DNA of 64,000 bases from Cytobacillus oceanisediminis (GTDB lineage: Bacteria; Bacillota; Bacilli; Bacillales; Cytobacillaceae): NCBI RefSeq assembly GCF_003182355.1, contig NZ_QGTW01000015.1, positions 1 to 64,000 of the forward strand, in the 5' to 3' direction. The translations under genes were made by a program, and so were the position numbers. Position 1 is the stretch's first letter. The number at the start of each line of letters is the position of its first letter. The notes under the pieces were generated by a model that searched no databases, was not told the origin of the DNA, and saw only the letters and a program-made list of their open reading frames with translations. This document shows, one piece after another, positions 52,546-59,426 of this stretch.

Positions 52546-53079
52546 TTACTTGGTGTCCACCAGGTCATTTAGCATTTTTTCAATTCTTTGCAGGCGCTCA
52601 TTTAAGTGTTTGTTCTCTTCCTTGACTTCTTCATACTTTTTCTCGCCATTTTCGCCACTCTCCTTTTTAGGAGAAAGCAGTCCTTCCTCAATTTTATTGA
52701 GATAACCCTCAGCTAAATGTTTAACACTGTTTTGCGCCTGTCCGGCAAGGAGTTCCTGAGCTGTTTTTCTAAACTCCTGGCCTGCAACTTTGGCAAATTC
52801 AGACTCACTTATAGTAAGAAAGAATTTCTTGCTTGTCTTTGGGTTTGCAAGCAATCCTATTCCTGCTCCTACAACCCCGCCGATAATGGCCAGATTCATA
52901 GAATAATTAGAGCTTTCTTTTTTTTCTTGCGTTTGACTGGTGTTTTCCGGCGGTTTATTTTCTTCCTTACTCTGATTTACTTCCTGGTTTTGATTTGTTT
53001 CTTTGTTTTGATTTGTTTCTATATTTCCGTTACTTTCCTCATTTTCACTTACTGTTTTGTTTGCTTCTTGCGTTTCCAT
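52546..53079 (-). CDS. gvpP: gas vesicle protein GvpP (YtxH-like)
   Basis: A 177-residue protein. A 55-residue Asn/Glu/Gln-rich head is followed by a glycine-rich hydrophobic helix MNLAIIGGVVGAGIGLLANPKTSKKF, an amphipathic region (FRKTAQELLAGQAQNSVKHLAEGYLNKIEEGL) and a C-terminal coiled coil LNERLQRIEKMLNDLVDTK. The same order is seen in both GvpT proteins, so the three are paralogues in design. Located after gvpA. Confidence 0.87.
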   Translation of the reverse strand: METQEANKTVSENEESNGNIETNQNKETNQNQEVNQSKEENKPPENTSQTQEKKESSNYSMNLAIIGGVVGAGIGLLANPKTSKKFFLTISESEFAKVAGQEFRKTAQELLAGQAQNSVKHLAEGYLNKIEEGLLSPKKESGENGEKKYEEVKEENKHLNERLQRIEKMLNDLVDTK

Positions 53080-53120
53080 TTTCCTACCTCATTTCTTTGA
53101 TGGATTTCATAACTTAGGTA

Positions 53121-53381
53121 CTATATACTGAACTCCGGTTTCTGATTTTGCCCTCTATTCAAAAGGCCTTCTTCTTGTACTTCATCTGTTAATAAGCCAA
53201 CCGCCTCTGCATAACGCAGCCATGTATCGACGCTGGCAATGACGACTCGTGCTTCAACAGTCAGTATTTCAATTCCGACAAGCGAAACTCTTACAAATGC
53301 ATCAATAACGATTCCTTTATCTAAGATCCTGTCTATTACTTCTGCAAGGCTGGAGCTATCTGTACTTTTTTGAATACTCAT
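53121..53381 (-). CDS. gvpA: gas vesicle shell protein GvpA
   Basis: An 86-residue shell protein, first gene of the cluster: MSIQKSTDSSSLAEVIDRIL, then DAFVRVSLVGIEILTVEARVVIASVDTWLRYAEAVGLL. The C-terminal tail QEEGLLNRGQNQKPEFSI differs from GvpB. ATG 53381 has AAAGGAGA upstream; nine more in-frame codons upstream overlap that site. Gas vesicles give buoyancy; in soil bacilli their use is unclear. Confidence 0.96.
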   Translation of the reverse strand: MSIQKSTDSSSLAEVIDRILDKGIVIDAFVRVSLVGIEILTVEARVVIASVDTWLRYAEAVGLLTDEVQEEGLLNRGQNQKPEFSI

Positions 53382-53454
53382 ATCTCCGTCTCCTTTCAAC
53401 TTTTTCATAGCACGGGAGGTTCCTTAAAAAATATTTTTTAGGTTTAGTACTTAA

Positions 53455-53479
53455 ATACCTTCACGGTGCCCGCTTAAAC
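53455..53479 (-). promoter_or_regulatory. candidate sigma-B promoter of the gas vesicle cluster
   Basis: Minus strand GTTTAA (53474-53479), 13-bp spacer, AGGTAT (53455-53460). The B. subtilis sigma-B consensus is GTTTAA, 12-15 bp, GGGTAT, so the -35 is exact and the -10 has one mismatch. It lies 74 bp before gvpA. No competing sigma-A promoter is evident in between. Confidence 0.6.
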
Positions 53480-53716
53480 GGGGCTCAATTAATCATTCCC
53501 ATTCATTTCAAGAAATTTTTCATCTTTACGCCACTTAGTAATATTAGAAAAGTGATTAGAGCTTCATTTCCAGCGCTTTTTCATCTATTTGTTACAATTT
53601 CATTACTATTCCTAAAAATTATAGATACATGGAATAAACATGAGATTTTGTCTTAATTGATGTTAAACAATAACGAACACAATCTAACTTTTTAACATTT
53701 GCACGGACGATATTTC

Positions 53717-53750
53717 AAAATAAAAAGAGGAGCAAAATAAATTGCTCCTC
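53717..53750 (-). terminator. terminator behind the decayed dehydrogenase
   Basis: Minus strand GAGGAGCAA pairs with TTGCTCCTC, followed by TTTTTATTTTG. It fits the lost gene at 53761-53940. Confidence 0.8.
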
Positions 53751-53760
53751 AAGTTGGAAT

Positions 53761-53940
53761 TTATACCTTTAATGGTTTTTTCATTTGATGTATTGGAAAT
53801 ACATTATAAGCCTTCAAAATATCATCAAGCATGAAACGGCGGGTCACTAATTTTTCCGGCTGCAACGGATTTTAGCAGTACCGGTGTGGAATTTGTCTAA
53901 CAAGACCTGCTGTAATCGTCACGTTCAGCCTTGGACCCAT
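53761..53940 (-). pseudogene. C-terminal remnant of a zinc-dependent alcohol dehydrogenase
   Basis: Read on the minus strand in three frames, the pieces NVTITAGLVRQ, PVLLKSVAAGKISDP and LVTRRFMLDDILKAYNVF line up in order with the end of class III-type Zn alcohol dehydrogenases (ITITTGLVD, LLKLIASGKLDP, ITHRFxLDDIxKAYxxF). Two frameshifts and loss of the N-terminal ~75 percent make it non-functional. It retains its terminator. Confidence 0.75.
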
Positions 53941-53966
53941 TTGATTATCTTACCGAAATTAATATG

Positions 53967-54008
53967 AAGCCGCCATCCTGCCCTGGATGGTAGTGTAGCG
54001 GCTTTTTT
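53967..54008 (+). terminator. plus-strand terminator without a gene
   Basis: AGCCGC...GCGGCT hairpin with an inner CATCC/GGATG stem, followed by TTTTTTAT. No plus-strand gene precedes it closely. Confidence 0.6.
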
Positions 54009-54120
54009 ATAGTCAAAAAAGTTAAGAGAAAATCCATAACACTCCACACCTTTTTCAGCCGAAGTGAAGCTTATCCTCTTTTAAAACACCAATTACAGCA
54101 CACTATAGATGGGATTTTTG

Positions 54121-54158
54121 AAAAAACGCCTGCCCTGCGGTAAAGCAGAAGCAGGCGG
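54121..54158 (-). terminator. terminator of tenA
   Basis: Minus strand GCCTGC pairs with GCAGGC, followed by GTTTTTTC. Confidence 0.7.
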
Positions 54159-54201
54159 TACTAATTGGAAACTGTTTTCGAAATAAGCCTCCACACCCTT
54201 C

Positions 54202-54891
54202 TTATTGTGCCACAGCCGGGTTGCCTTCTGGCCACTCCTCACAAGTATACGCCATTTCCCAGAAACCCAGCTCCAGCTGGCAGCTTTTACGGAAAGCATC
54301 CTTCATCCGCTGCCTTTCCTCCGGAGATGCCGCTTCCGCAAGCTCATCCAAACGGTTTCTCATATTTATGGTAACTGTCTCAACCCTTAAATTTGCATAA
54401 AAAGAAATCCACGGGTAAAACGGATGGTCCTCCTGAGGCTCATACTGTTTCATAAGCTCATGCCCGATTTCCCAATAAGTCCAAGGGCAAGGCAATAGTG
54501 CAGCCAGAATTTCGCCCATTCCGCCAGTATGGGCATGGTACATCATATGCTTCACATAATGGTCTGCTGTCGGAGGAAGCGGGAATCCCTGCAGCACCTC
54601 GTAATCCACGCCAATCTGCTGGCAAAAATTATGGTGGGGGTGAATTTCGCTGTTCAGCACAAATTCAATTTGCTGGTTGAAATAAGCAATATCCTTCCGC
54701 TCCGATGACTTCGAGATTGCAATGCCATAGATGTGCATAAACGCATTCAAATACTCATAATCCGCTTTGATATAATGGGCAAGCGCCTCCTTCGGCACAT
54801 CCCCTCTCCCGATTCCCTGTACAAATGGATGCTGAAAAATCAGCTGAAATAGATCATCATTTTCCTTGCGAAGAATTTCTGTAAAAGACAT
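54202..54891 (-). CDS. tenA: thiaminase II / aminopyrimidine aminohydrolase
   Basis: A 229-residue TenA protein that hydrolyses amino-HMP-type thiamin breakdown products so the pyrimidine can be salvaged. The active-site Cys is in LLPCPWTYWEIG near 136, with the catalytic Glu in the C-terminal FWEMAYTCEEW and substrate residues in YIKADYEYLNAF. ATG 54891 has AAGGAGG eight bases upstream. It lies directly behind a TPP riboswitch, so it is made when thiamin diphosphate is low. Confidence 0.92.
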   Translation of the reverse strand: MSFTEILRKENDDLFQLIFQHPFVQGIGRGDVPKEALAHYIKADYEYLNAFMHIYGIAISKSSERKDIAYFNQQIEFVLNSEIHPHHNFCQQIGVDYEVLQGFPLPPTADHYVKHMMYHAHTGGMGEILAALLPCPWTYWEIGHELMKQYEPQEDHPFYPWISFYANLRVETVTINMRNRLDELAEAASPEERQRMKDAFRKSCQLELGFWEMAYTCEEWPEGNPAVAQ

Positions 54892-54957
54892 TAAGATAGC
54901 CTCCTTATAATTCAGAAGCTGCCGGGGAAAAAGCAATGGAGGAAAAAATGAGGTCCT

Positions 54958-55042
54958 CACCGCTTCCCTGCGCTGGCATTATCCAGATCAGGTTCCAAGG
55001 GACAAAGGAAAAACTCCTTATCTCAGCCGTAGCGCCCCTAGC
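54958..55042 (-). promoter_or_regulatory. TPP riboswitch upstream of tenA
   Basis: Minus strand has the thi-box hallmarks in order: AGGGGCGCT, CGGCTGAGAT, then ACCTGATCTGGATAATGCCA and GCGCAGGGAAGCGG. It lies 67 bp before tenA. No terminator hairpin is obvious in between, so control may act on translation initiation. Confidence 0.95.
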
Positions 55043-55110
55043 AGTTTTCTTATTGTTATTTAAAATTTGATACCGTTTCTTTTTACTTATTGCCAATAAA
55101 CTGTTTCATT

Positions 55111-55268
55111 CGCGAGCTTAGATACCACTTCTTCTCGCTTATGCCGGAGTAATTGCTTCATACCTGCTCTTTGATGCCATTTCTACTCGCTTAAGCTGGA
55201 GATGCTGCTTTATTCCAGATCTTTGCCACCTCTTCTTATCGCTTTTCCCAAAGAAGCTGCTTCAAACC
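55111..55268. repeat. degenerate tandem repeat, period 52 bp
   Basis: TCGCTT recurs at exactly 52-bp steps (55135, 55187, 55239), with GCTTCA/GCTGCTT and GCCAT/GCCACC in the same phase. About three and a half units lie between thiW and the tenA riboswitch. Confidence 0.65.
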
Positions 55269-55301
55269 CTCCAGTTCAGCAGCCGCCACCCTGAAAAAAC
55301 C

Positions 55302-55790
55302 TCACATATTCTGCACTAAATTCTTCTCCTTCACTTTAGTCAGAATCATCCAGCCGATTGCCGCACCGGTAAAGCTGCTGACGAGAAATGGCGGTACAAA
55401 GAAGAATGCGCCAGCCGTGCTTCCCATCAATACCTTTGCAAATGGAACAGCAAATAGTGCACCAAATACGCCTGTACCCACAACTTCACCAACTGCAGCC
55501 CAGATTTTCCGGCCGAATTTTAAATAAAGCACGCCAGCTAGGAAAGCACCGATCATTCCGCCTGGAAACGCAAGCAGCGTACCAAACCCCAGTAAGTTCC
55601 GCATCAGGCCGATCATAAATGCCACTCCCACAGCCGGCAGCGGCCCAAGTGTTACTGCGGCAAGCACATTAACCGCATGCTGGACCGGATAGGCTTTTGC
55701 CACTCCTGCCGGAAACCATAGCAAATGAGATCCTAAGGTTCCAATCGCCACAAATAAAGCCATCGTTGTCAATAAACGGGTCCTGTTCAA
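55302..55790 (-). CDS. thiW: thiamin-precursor transporter component ThiW
   Basis: A 162-residue membrane protein with five to six helices: GSHLLWFPAGVAKAYPVQHAVNVLAAVTLGPLPAVGVAF, then GLMRNLLGFGTLLAFPGGMIGAFLAGVLY. This is the ThiW family, predicted S component of an ECF importer for hydroxyethylthiazole. Shared ECF A and T subunits are expected elsewhere. Behind its own TPP riboswitch with a terminator platform. Confidence 0.9.
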   Translation of the reverse strand: MNRTRLLTTMALFVAIGTLGSHLLWFPAGVAKAYPVQHAVNVLAAVTLGPLPAVGVAFMIGLMRNLLGFGTLLAFPGGMIGAFLAGVLYLKFGRKIWAAVGEVVGTGVFGALFAVPFAKVLMGSTAGAFFFVPPFLVSSFTGAAIGWMILTKVKEKNLVQNM

Positions 55791-55845
55791 TTTATCCTCC
55801 TTCCTTAAGGGCAGCCTGATCGCTTATCACAAAGAGAAGTACGTA

Positions 55846-55886
55846 AAAATAAAAAAGCCAGATCCGCGAAAGGACCTGGCTTGGTT
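55846..55886 (-). terminator. riboswitch-controlled terminator upstream of thiW
   Basis: Minus strand AAGCCAGGTCC pairs with GGATCTGGCTT, followed by TTTTATTTTT. It sits between the TPP aptamer and thiW, so ligand binding should favour termination. Confidence 0.85.
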
Positions 55887-55915
55887 TAAGTATAAATGAT
55901 GCGACATACCGTCAA

Positions 55916-56024
55916 AGCCTACTTCCCTCCGCTGGCATTAACCAGATCAGGTCTTTAAGAGTCGGAAAGCTATATCGCGCTTCCCTCTCAGCCCGCACAT
56001 TCGGGGCACCCCTAGTAGTTTCAT
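55916..56024 (-). promoter_or_regulatory. TPP riboswitch upstream of thiW
   Basis: Minus strand shows CTAGGGGTGCCCC, GGGCTGAGAGGGAAG, then ACCTGATCTGGTTAATGCCA and GCGGAGGGAAGT. A longer P3 arm than in the tenA switch. Followed by the terminator at 55846-55886. Confidence 0.95.
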
Positions 56025-56109
56025 AGATATTTAATTTGATAAGCTACTTCAAGCTTAACAAAATATTCCGGTACTGTCATCATTCTTTTTGCTTAGGATT
56101 AAACTTATC

Positions 56110-56303
56110 TGTTGAATTCCGCTCCAGGCGTTCGCTTTTCGCAGGCGGTCCCGGGAGCATCCTCGGCTACTTGCGCCAACGTAGTCTCCCTTTGAATCTT
56201 CTCCCGCAGGACTTTGAATAAGCCTCCTTGAATAAACACCGTACAAAGGAAATACGTTTCATTTTCAAGGTTCTCGCGCCTTCCAGTCCAATCAGCAGAT
56301 TCT
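56110..56303. repeat. dispersed Bacillaceae intergenic repeat
   Basis: Starts GTTGAATTCCGCTCCAGGCG, then TTCGCTTTTCGCAGGCGGTC, a CCTCGGCTACTTGCGCCAAC part and CTCCCGCAGGAC; it ends CGCGCCTTCCAGTCCAATCA. I recall this family as a widespread imperfect inverted repeat of Bacillus-type genomes. The central right part (56220-56275) looks like an insertion. Its function is unknown. Confidence 0.65.
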
Positions 56304-56321
56304 CTGTCAACCATCTTGTTT

Positions 56322-56358
56322 TAATTAAATAGCCCCCTTTTCGCAAGGGAGTTATTAA
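56322..56358 (-). terminator. terminator of the hydroxy-acid oxidase gene
   Basis: Minus strand AACTCCCTTGCG pairs with AAAAGGGGGCTATT imperfectly and a short T stretch follows. Confidence 0.6.
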
Positions 56359-56364
56359 TTGAGA

Positions 56365-57474
56365 CTACCTTATTAGCTTTAAACCAGCTATCTCCTTCAA
56401 GCTGCTAACCCCGGCTAATGAAAGGGATACCCTTGTTTCTTCTATAAAATTAGCAAGCACTTTTTCCACGCCAGCCTGTCCGCCAATAGCCAAGCCGTAC
56501 ACATACGGCCTTCCCAGGCAAACTGCATCTGCCCCGAGGGCCAGCGCTTTTACTGCATCTGAGCCCCGGCGGATGCCGCTGTCAAACAGCACCGGAATTC
56601 GGCCATTGACTGCCTTTGCAATCGGTTCAAGTGCATCAATTGCCGCCGTTACACCGTCCAGCTGCCTGCCGCCATGATTGGAAACAATGATGCCGTCTAT
56701 CCCTTTGTCAACCGCCAGCTTCGCATCTTCCGGATGGAGAATGCCTTTTAACAGAATCGGTAAATTGGTTTTCTCTTTTAACCTCGCAACATGCTCCCAG
56801 CTTAATGTAGGATGGTGTATATTATCAAGAATTCCCTGAACCACATCGCCGTCCTTAAGAGAGCTCATAAATACCGGATCAGATTCATAGTTGGCCTTTC
56901 CGTAGCCAAGCTTTAATGGGGAAAAATTGTTCCTGAGATCCGCTTCCCTCCATCCCATCATGACTGTATCGACCGTTAAGACAATTGCTTCATACCCGGC
57001 TTCCTCCGCCCGGCGCACCATATTGAAGGCCGTTTCTTCATGGTTGGACCAATAAAGCTGGAACCACTTCGGGCTGCTGCCTGTTGCTGCAGCAATCTCT
57101 TCAATCGAATAGCTTGAAACAGTGCTCTGGATAAAAGGAACATGGTAAACAGCCGCAGCCCTGGATGAAGCAATCTCCCCCTCTTCATGTTCAAGCCGCT
57201 GCATCCCAATCGGCGCCAGAAAAATCGGATAAGGATACGTTTTCCCGAAAAGTGTAACACTTGTATCCGGTACGGAAACATCCCTGAGCATTCTTGGCAC
57301 AATTGAATATTTCGCAAAGGATTCTGTATTCTTTCTCAGTGTTTCTTCCCCTCCCGCGCCTGATTGGACATACCCAAATCTGCCGGTCCCCATCTTTTTC
57401 TCTGCTTCTTTTTCCAGCTCTGTGTAGGAAATCGGAAAACTCTCTGCGAAGCTAATGTTCTCTACTTTTGCCAT
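56365..57474 (-). CDS. FMN-dependent alpha-hydroxy-acid oxidase (lactate oxidase/monooxygenase-like)
   Basis: A 369-residue TIM-barrel flavoenzyme. It has YPIFLAPIGMQRL and the FMN region QSTVSSYSIEEIA, the active-site VSNHGGRQLDGVTAAIDAL with the base His near 267 and the substrate Arg beside it, and the phosphate-binding DSGIRRGSDAVKALALGADAVCLGRPYVYGLA. Such enzymes oxidise lactate, glycolate or similar 2-hydroxy acids. It resembles lactate 2-monooxygenase-type proteins more than quinone-linked LldD. Not linked to ldh-lctP in this window. Substrate uncertain. Confidence 0.85.
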   Translation of the reverse strand: MAKVENISFAESFPISYTELEKEAEKKMGTGRFGYVQSGAGGEETLRKNTESFAKYSIVPRMLRDVSVPDTSVTLFGKTYPYPIFLAPIGMQRLEHEEGEIASSRAAAVYHVPFIQSTVSSYSIEEIAAATGSSPKWFQLYWSNHEETAFNMVRRAEEAGYEAIVLTVDTVMMGWREADLRNNFSPLKLGYGKANYESDPVFMSSLKDGDVVQGILDNIHHPTLSWEHVARLKEKTNLPILLKGILHPEDAKLAVDKGIDGIIVSNHGGRQLDGVTAAIDALEPIAKAVNGRIPVLFDSGIRRGSDAVKALALGADAVCLGRPYVYGLAIGGQAGVEKVLANFIEETRVSLSLAGVSSLKEIAGLKLIR

Positions 57475-57561
57475 CTTTCCAGTCCTGCCTCTCGCTTAAG
57501 ATTTAGAATTTATTGAAAATAATAACACTTTTTTTGATTTAAATAAACCTGGAGTATACCC

Positions 57562-57650
57562 CGCGGTTAAATTTGGGATTTCGCGGATATAATGAAATTT
57601 TCGCGGATAAAACACTATTTTCGCGGCTAAACGATTTGCACGGACTTCAC
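57562..57650. repeat. degenerate tandem repeat, period exactly 20 bp
   Basis: CGCGG recurs at 57562, 57582, 57602 and 57622, embedded in TTTTCGCGGATAAAAC-like units, with a decayed fifth unit near 57637. It lies between the divergent oxidase and thioesterase genes, so it may also cover their promoters. Confidence 0.8.
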
Positions 57651-57736
57651 AGCACAAGAATTTCTCCAAAAAGCAGGGATTTCATCAAAAAGTCGTGAAT
57701 AAATCATCATACCTTAACCAAATTGGAGTGTACATA

Positions 57737-58108
57737 ATGCTAATCAAACAGCCTTTTGATGAATTTTTAAAATTTCATTATGAAAGAATTGATGAAACCC
57801 ATCTGAAAGTCACTTTGCCCATCCAGCCGCTCTTCATCAACAGCGCGGGGCTTGTCCATGGCGGGATTATTTCCACACTTGCGGATGTGGCGATGGGGAA
57901 TATTTTTAAACCGGATGAAAACCACATGCAAACCGTCGTGACCGCCGATTTAAAGGTTAGCTTTTTAAGGGGTGCCACCGGTGAATACCTGATTGCCGAT
58001 GCCCTTCTAGTAAAAAGGGGCCGCACTCTGAACCATACTGATTGCCTGATCTACAACGACCAAGATCAGCTTGTTGCCAAAGCATCTGGGATATTCGCAT
58101 CCATCTAA
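57737..58108 (+). CDS. hotdog-fold thioesterase (PaaI family)
   Basis: A 123-residue acyl-CoA thioesterase-like protein. The hotdog signature GLVHGGIISTLADVAMGN holds the catalytic-site residues; VVTADLKVSFLRGATGEYLIADALLVKRGRTL follows. ATG 57737 has GGAG eight bases upstream; a further 14 codons in frame lack a ribosome site. PaaI proteins hydrolyse aromatic or short acyl-CoAs; the substrate is unknown here. Confidence 0.87.
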   Translation: MLIKQPFDEFLKFHYERIDETHLKVTLPIQPLFINSAGLVHGGIISTLADVAMGNIFKPDENHMQTVVTADLKVSFLRGATGEYLIADALLVKRGRTLNHTDCLIYNDQDQLVAKASGIFASI

Positions 58109-58185
58109 ACCCCATCCCATTTTTCTGGAAATCCATGATTATCCTATCGTCCGCAGGGTATAGTTCCATAGACAACGATAGGGAG

Positions 58186-58582
58186 GAATTGCATCCAGCA
58201 TGTAAAAGCAATTCTGATCAAATTTGTTATGATCACAGCTTTTTTGGGAATAGTCCTAACCGGATTTTTTGATATTGGATTCACCGAAACGCTGATCATT
58301 AGCTTTGTTCTGACGCTTGCAGCTTATGTTCTCGGCGACATGATGATTTTCAGAATGAACGGAGATGAAACCGAGCATACAAAAAGGAATGCCATTGCCA
58401 CAGTATCAGACATCGGCCTTAGCTTTTTTTGTTATCTGGCTTTTAGAAGAAATGATCGTGGCAGGAATAGACAGCCCTGCATTGGCAGCCTTTGTTTCTG
58501 CCTTGTAATAGGTGCAGGAGAATGATTTTTCCACGGATATCTGGACAACCGGGTTTTCCATACTGATGAGGCTTATGATTAA
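58186..58582 (+). pseudogene. DUF2512 (YndM-like) membrane protein, broken
   Basis: A GGGAGG site is followed by a damaged start (ATG TAA at 58199-58204). Frame then reads VKAILIKFVMITAFLGIVLTGFFDIGF, LTLAAYVLGDMMIF and ATVSDIGLSFF. With one T fewer in the T run near 58425 it continues VIWLLEEMIVAGIDSPALAAFVSAL. A further shift gives VIGAGE, a TGA where Trp is expected, and FFHGYLDNRVFHTDEAYD to the stop. Start loss, two shifts and one nonsense codon make sequencing error an unlikely sole cause. Confidence 0.8.
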
Positions 58583-58615
58583 AAAAAGAGACTCCTCAAA
58601 CAGGAGTCTCTTTTG
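58583..58615 (+). terminator. terminator after the DUF2512 pseudogene
   Basis: AAAAGAGACTCCT pairs with AGGAGTCTCTTTT around CAAAC. Confidence 0.9.
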
Positions 58616-58622
58616 TGGTTTT

Positions 58623-58760
58623 TTAATACTCAATCTCATCATAATCCTTAGGCTGCGGAATCGGCTGGCCGCCCTCATGCTTGCCAAACTCATTGATGAG
58701 CTGCTGCTCTTCAGTGAGCGAGTTTTTAGGCTTTTCATTATTTTCATCCTGCTTTTTCAA
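58623..58760 (-). CDS. small acidic protein, 45 residues
   Basis: Not recognised. It starts at TTG 58760 with AAAGGGG eight bases upstream and ends at TAA 58623-58625. The product is hydrophilic and acidic: KKQDENNEKPKNSLTEEQQ, then INEFGKHEGGQPIPQPKDYD and a final EIEY. Bacillus genomes hold many such short proteins, several made in the forespore, but that is only an analogy. The good ribosome site and the shared terminator downstream support it. Confidence 0.65.
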   Translation of the reverse strand: MKKQDENNEKPKNSLTEEQQLINEFGKHEGGQPIPQPKDYDEIEY

Positions 58761-58831
58761 CGTTATGACCCCTTTCAAGTGTTCTAAAAATTAATATGCT
58801 CACTTTTCAAGGAATCAATCATTTATGCTTA

Positions 58832-59251
58832 TTAGCCCCAATAAGGCTTAATTTGCCCGCGAATCTCTCCGTCTGGATTTTGGGCTGTATGCACGTTAAC
58901 ATATGTGTCCCCATCACTCATTAGGTCTATAAGAACGGATAAAGGTTTTCCTTCTAAAGGACCCACTAGATCCCTGGCTGTAATGATCCCTTCTACAACA
59001 CCCTTATTTACACTAATGTCAGGATCGATTAAGCCGAAAAGAAAAACCACAACTGGACCGTTTACACCCCTTCTTCCTAAATGAATATGAGCTTGAGTAA
59101 AGTTGGAAAGATCATTAACTGTCAAACGGTAGCCCATTTTCCTTTCATCCTTGCTTACTTTAAATTTTGCAGTGCCAAAAGCAACTGTACGAACTGGCGG
59201 AACTTCTTCAGAACCTTTTAACCTGGCAAAAAAAAGATCATTTCTGTCCAT
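58832..59251 (-). CDS. CHRD-domain protein
   Basis: A 139-residue protein made almost wholly of one CHRD domain: LFFARLKGSEEVPPVRTVAFGTAKFKVS at the start, FTQAHIHLGRRGVNGPVVVFLF in the middle and YVNVHTAQNPDGEIRGQIKPYWG at the end. CHRD is a beta-sandwich first named in chordin, common in bacterial surface and spore-associated proteins of unknown role. No signal peptide, so it is cytosolic or exported by another route. GGAGG precedes the ATG. Confidence 0.85.
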   Translation of the reverse strand: MDRNDLFFARLKGSEEVPPVRTVAFGTAKFKVSKDERKMGYRLTVNDLSNFTQAHIHLGRRGVNGPVVVFLFGLIDPDISVNKGVVEGIITARDLVGPLEGKPLSVLIDLMSDGDTYVNVHTAQNPDGEIRGQIKPYWG

Positions 59252-59426
59252 TATTACACCTCCTGTTCATTACACAATTTAATGATATATTTTATGCCTT
59301 GGGGCAAAGAATGATTGTACGAATATGGAGATAGAACGTTTAATTGGCTGTATGCATAGGGAAGGAAGGATTTCCCCCCCTTTCCGCCAAATAGTTAATA
59401 TAGCTAAATACCAAAGGAGGGCGAAC

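Larger units (their letters stand above)
53480..54126. other. gap between gas vesicle cluster and tenA
   Basis: Contains a minus-strand terminator (53717-53750), an alcohol dehydrogenase remnant (53761-53940) and a plus-strand terminator (53967-54008). The rest is AT-rich with nothing recognised. Confidence 0.5.

Noticed and set aside
58229..58525. Reading the DUF2512 region as an intact 98-residue protein
   Set aside because: The C-terminal third is out of frame compared with the family and the true start is destroyed.
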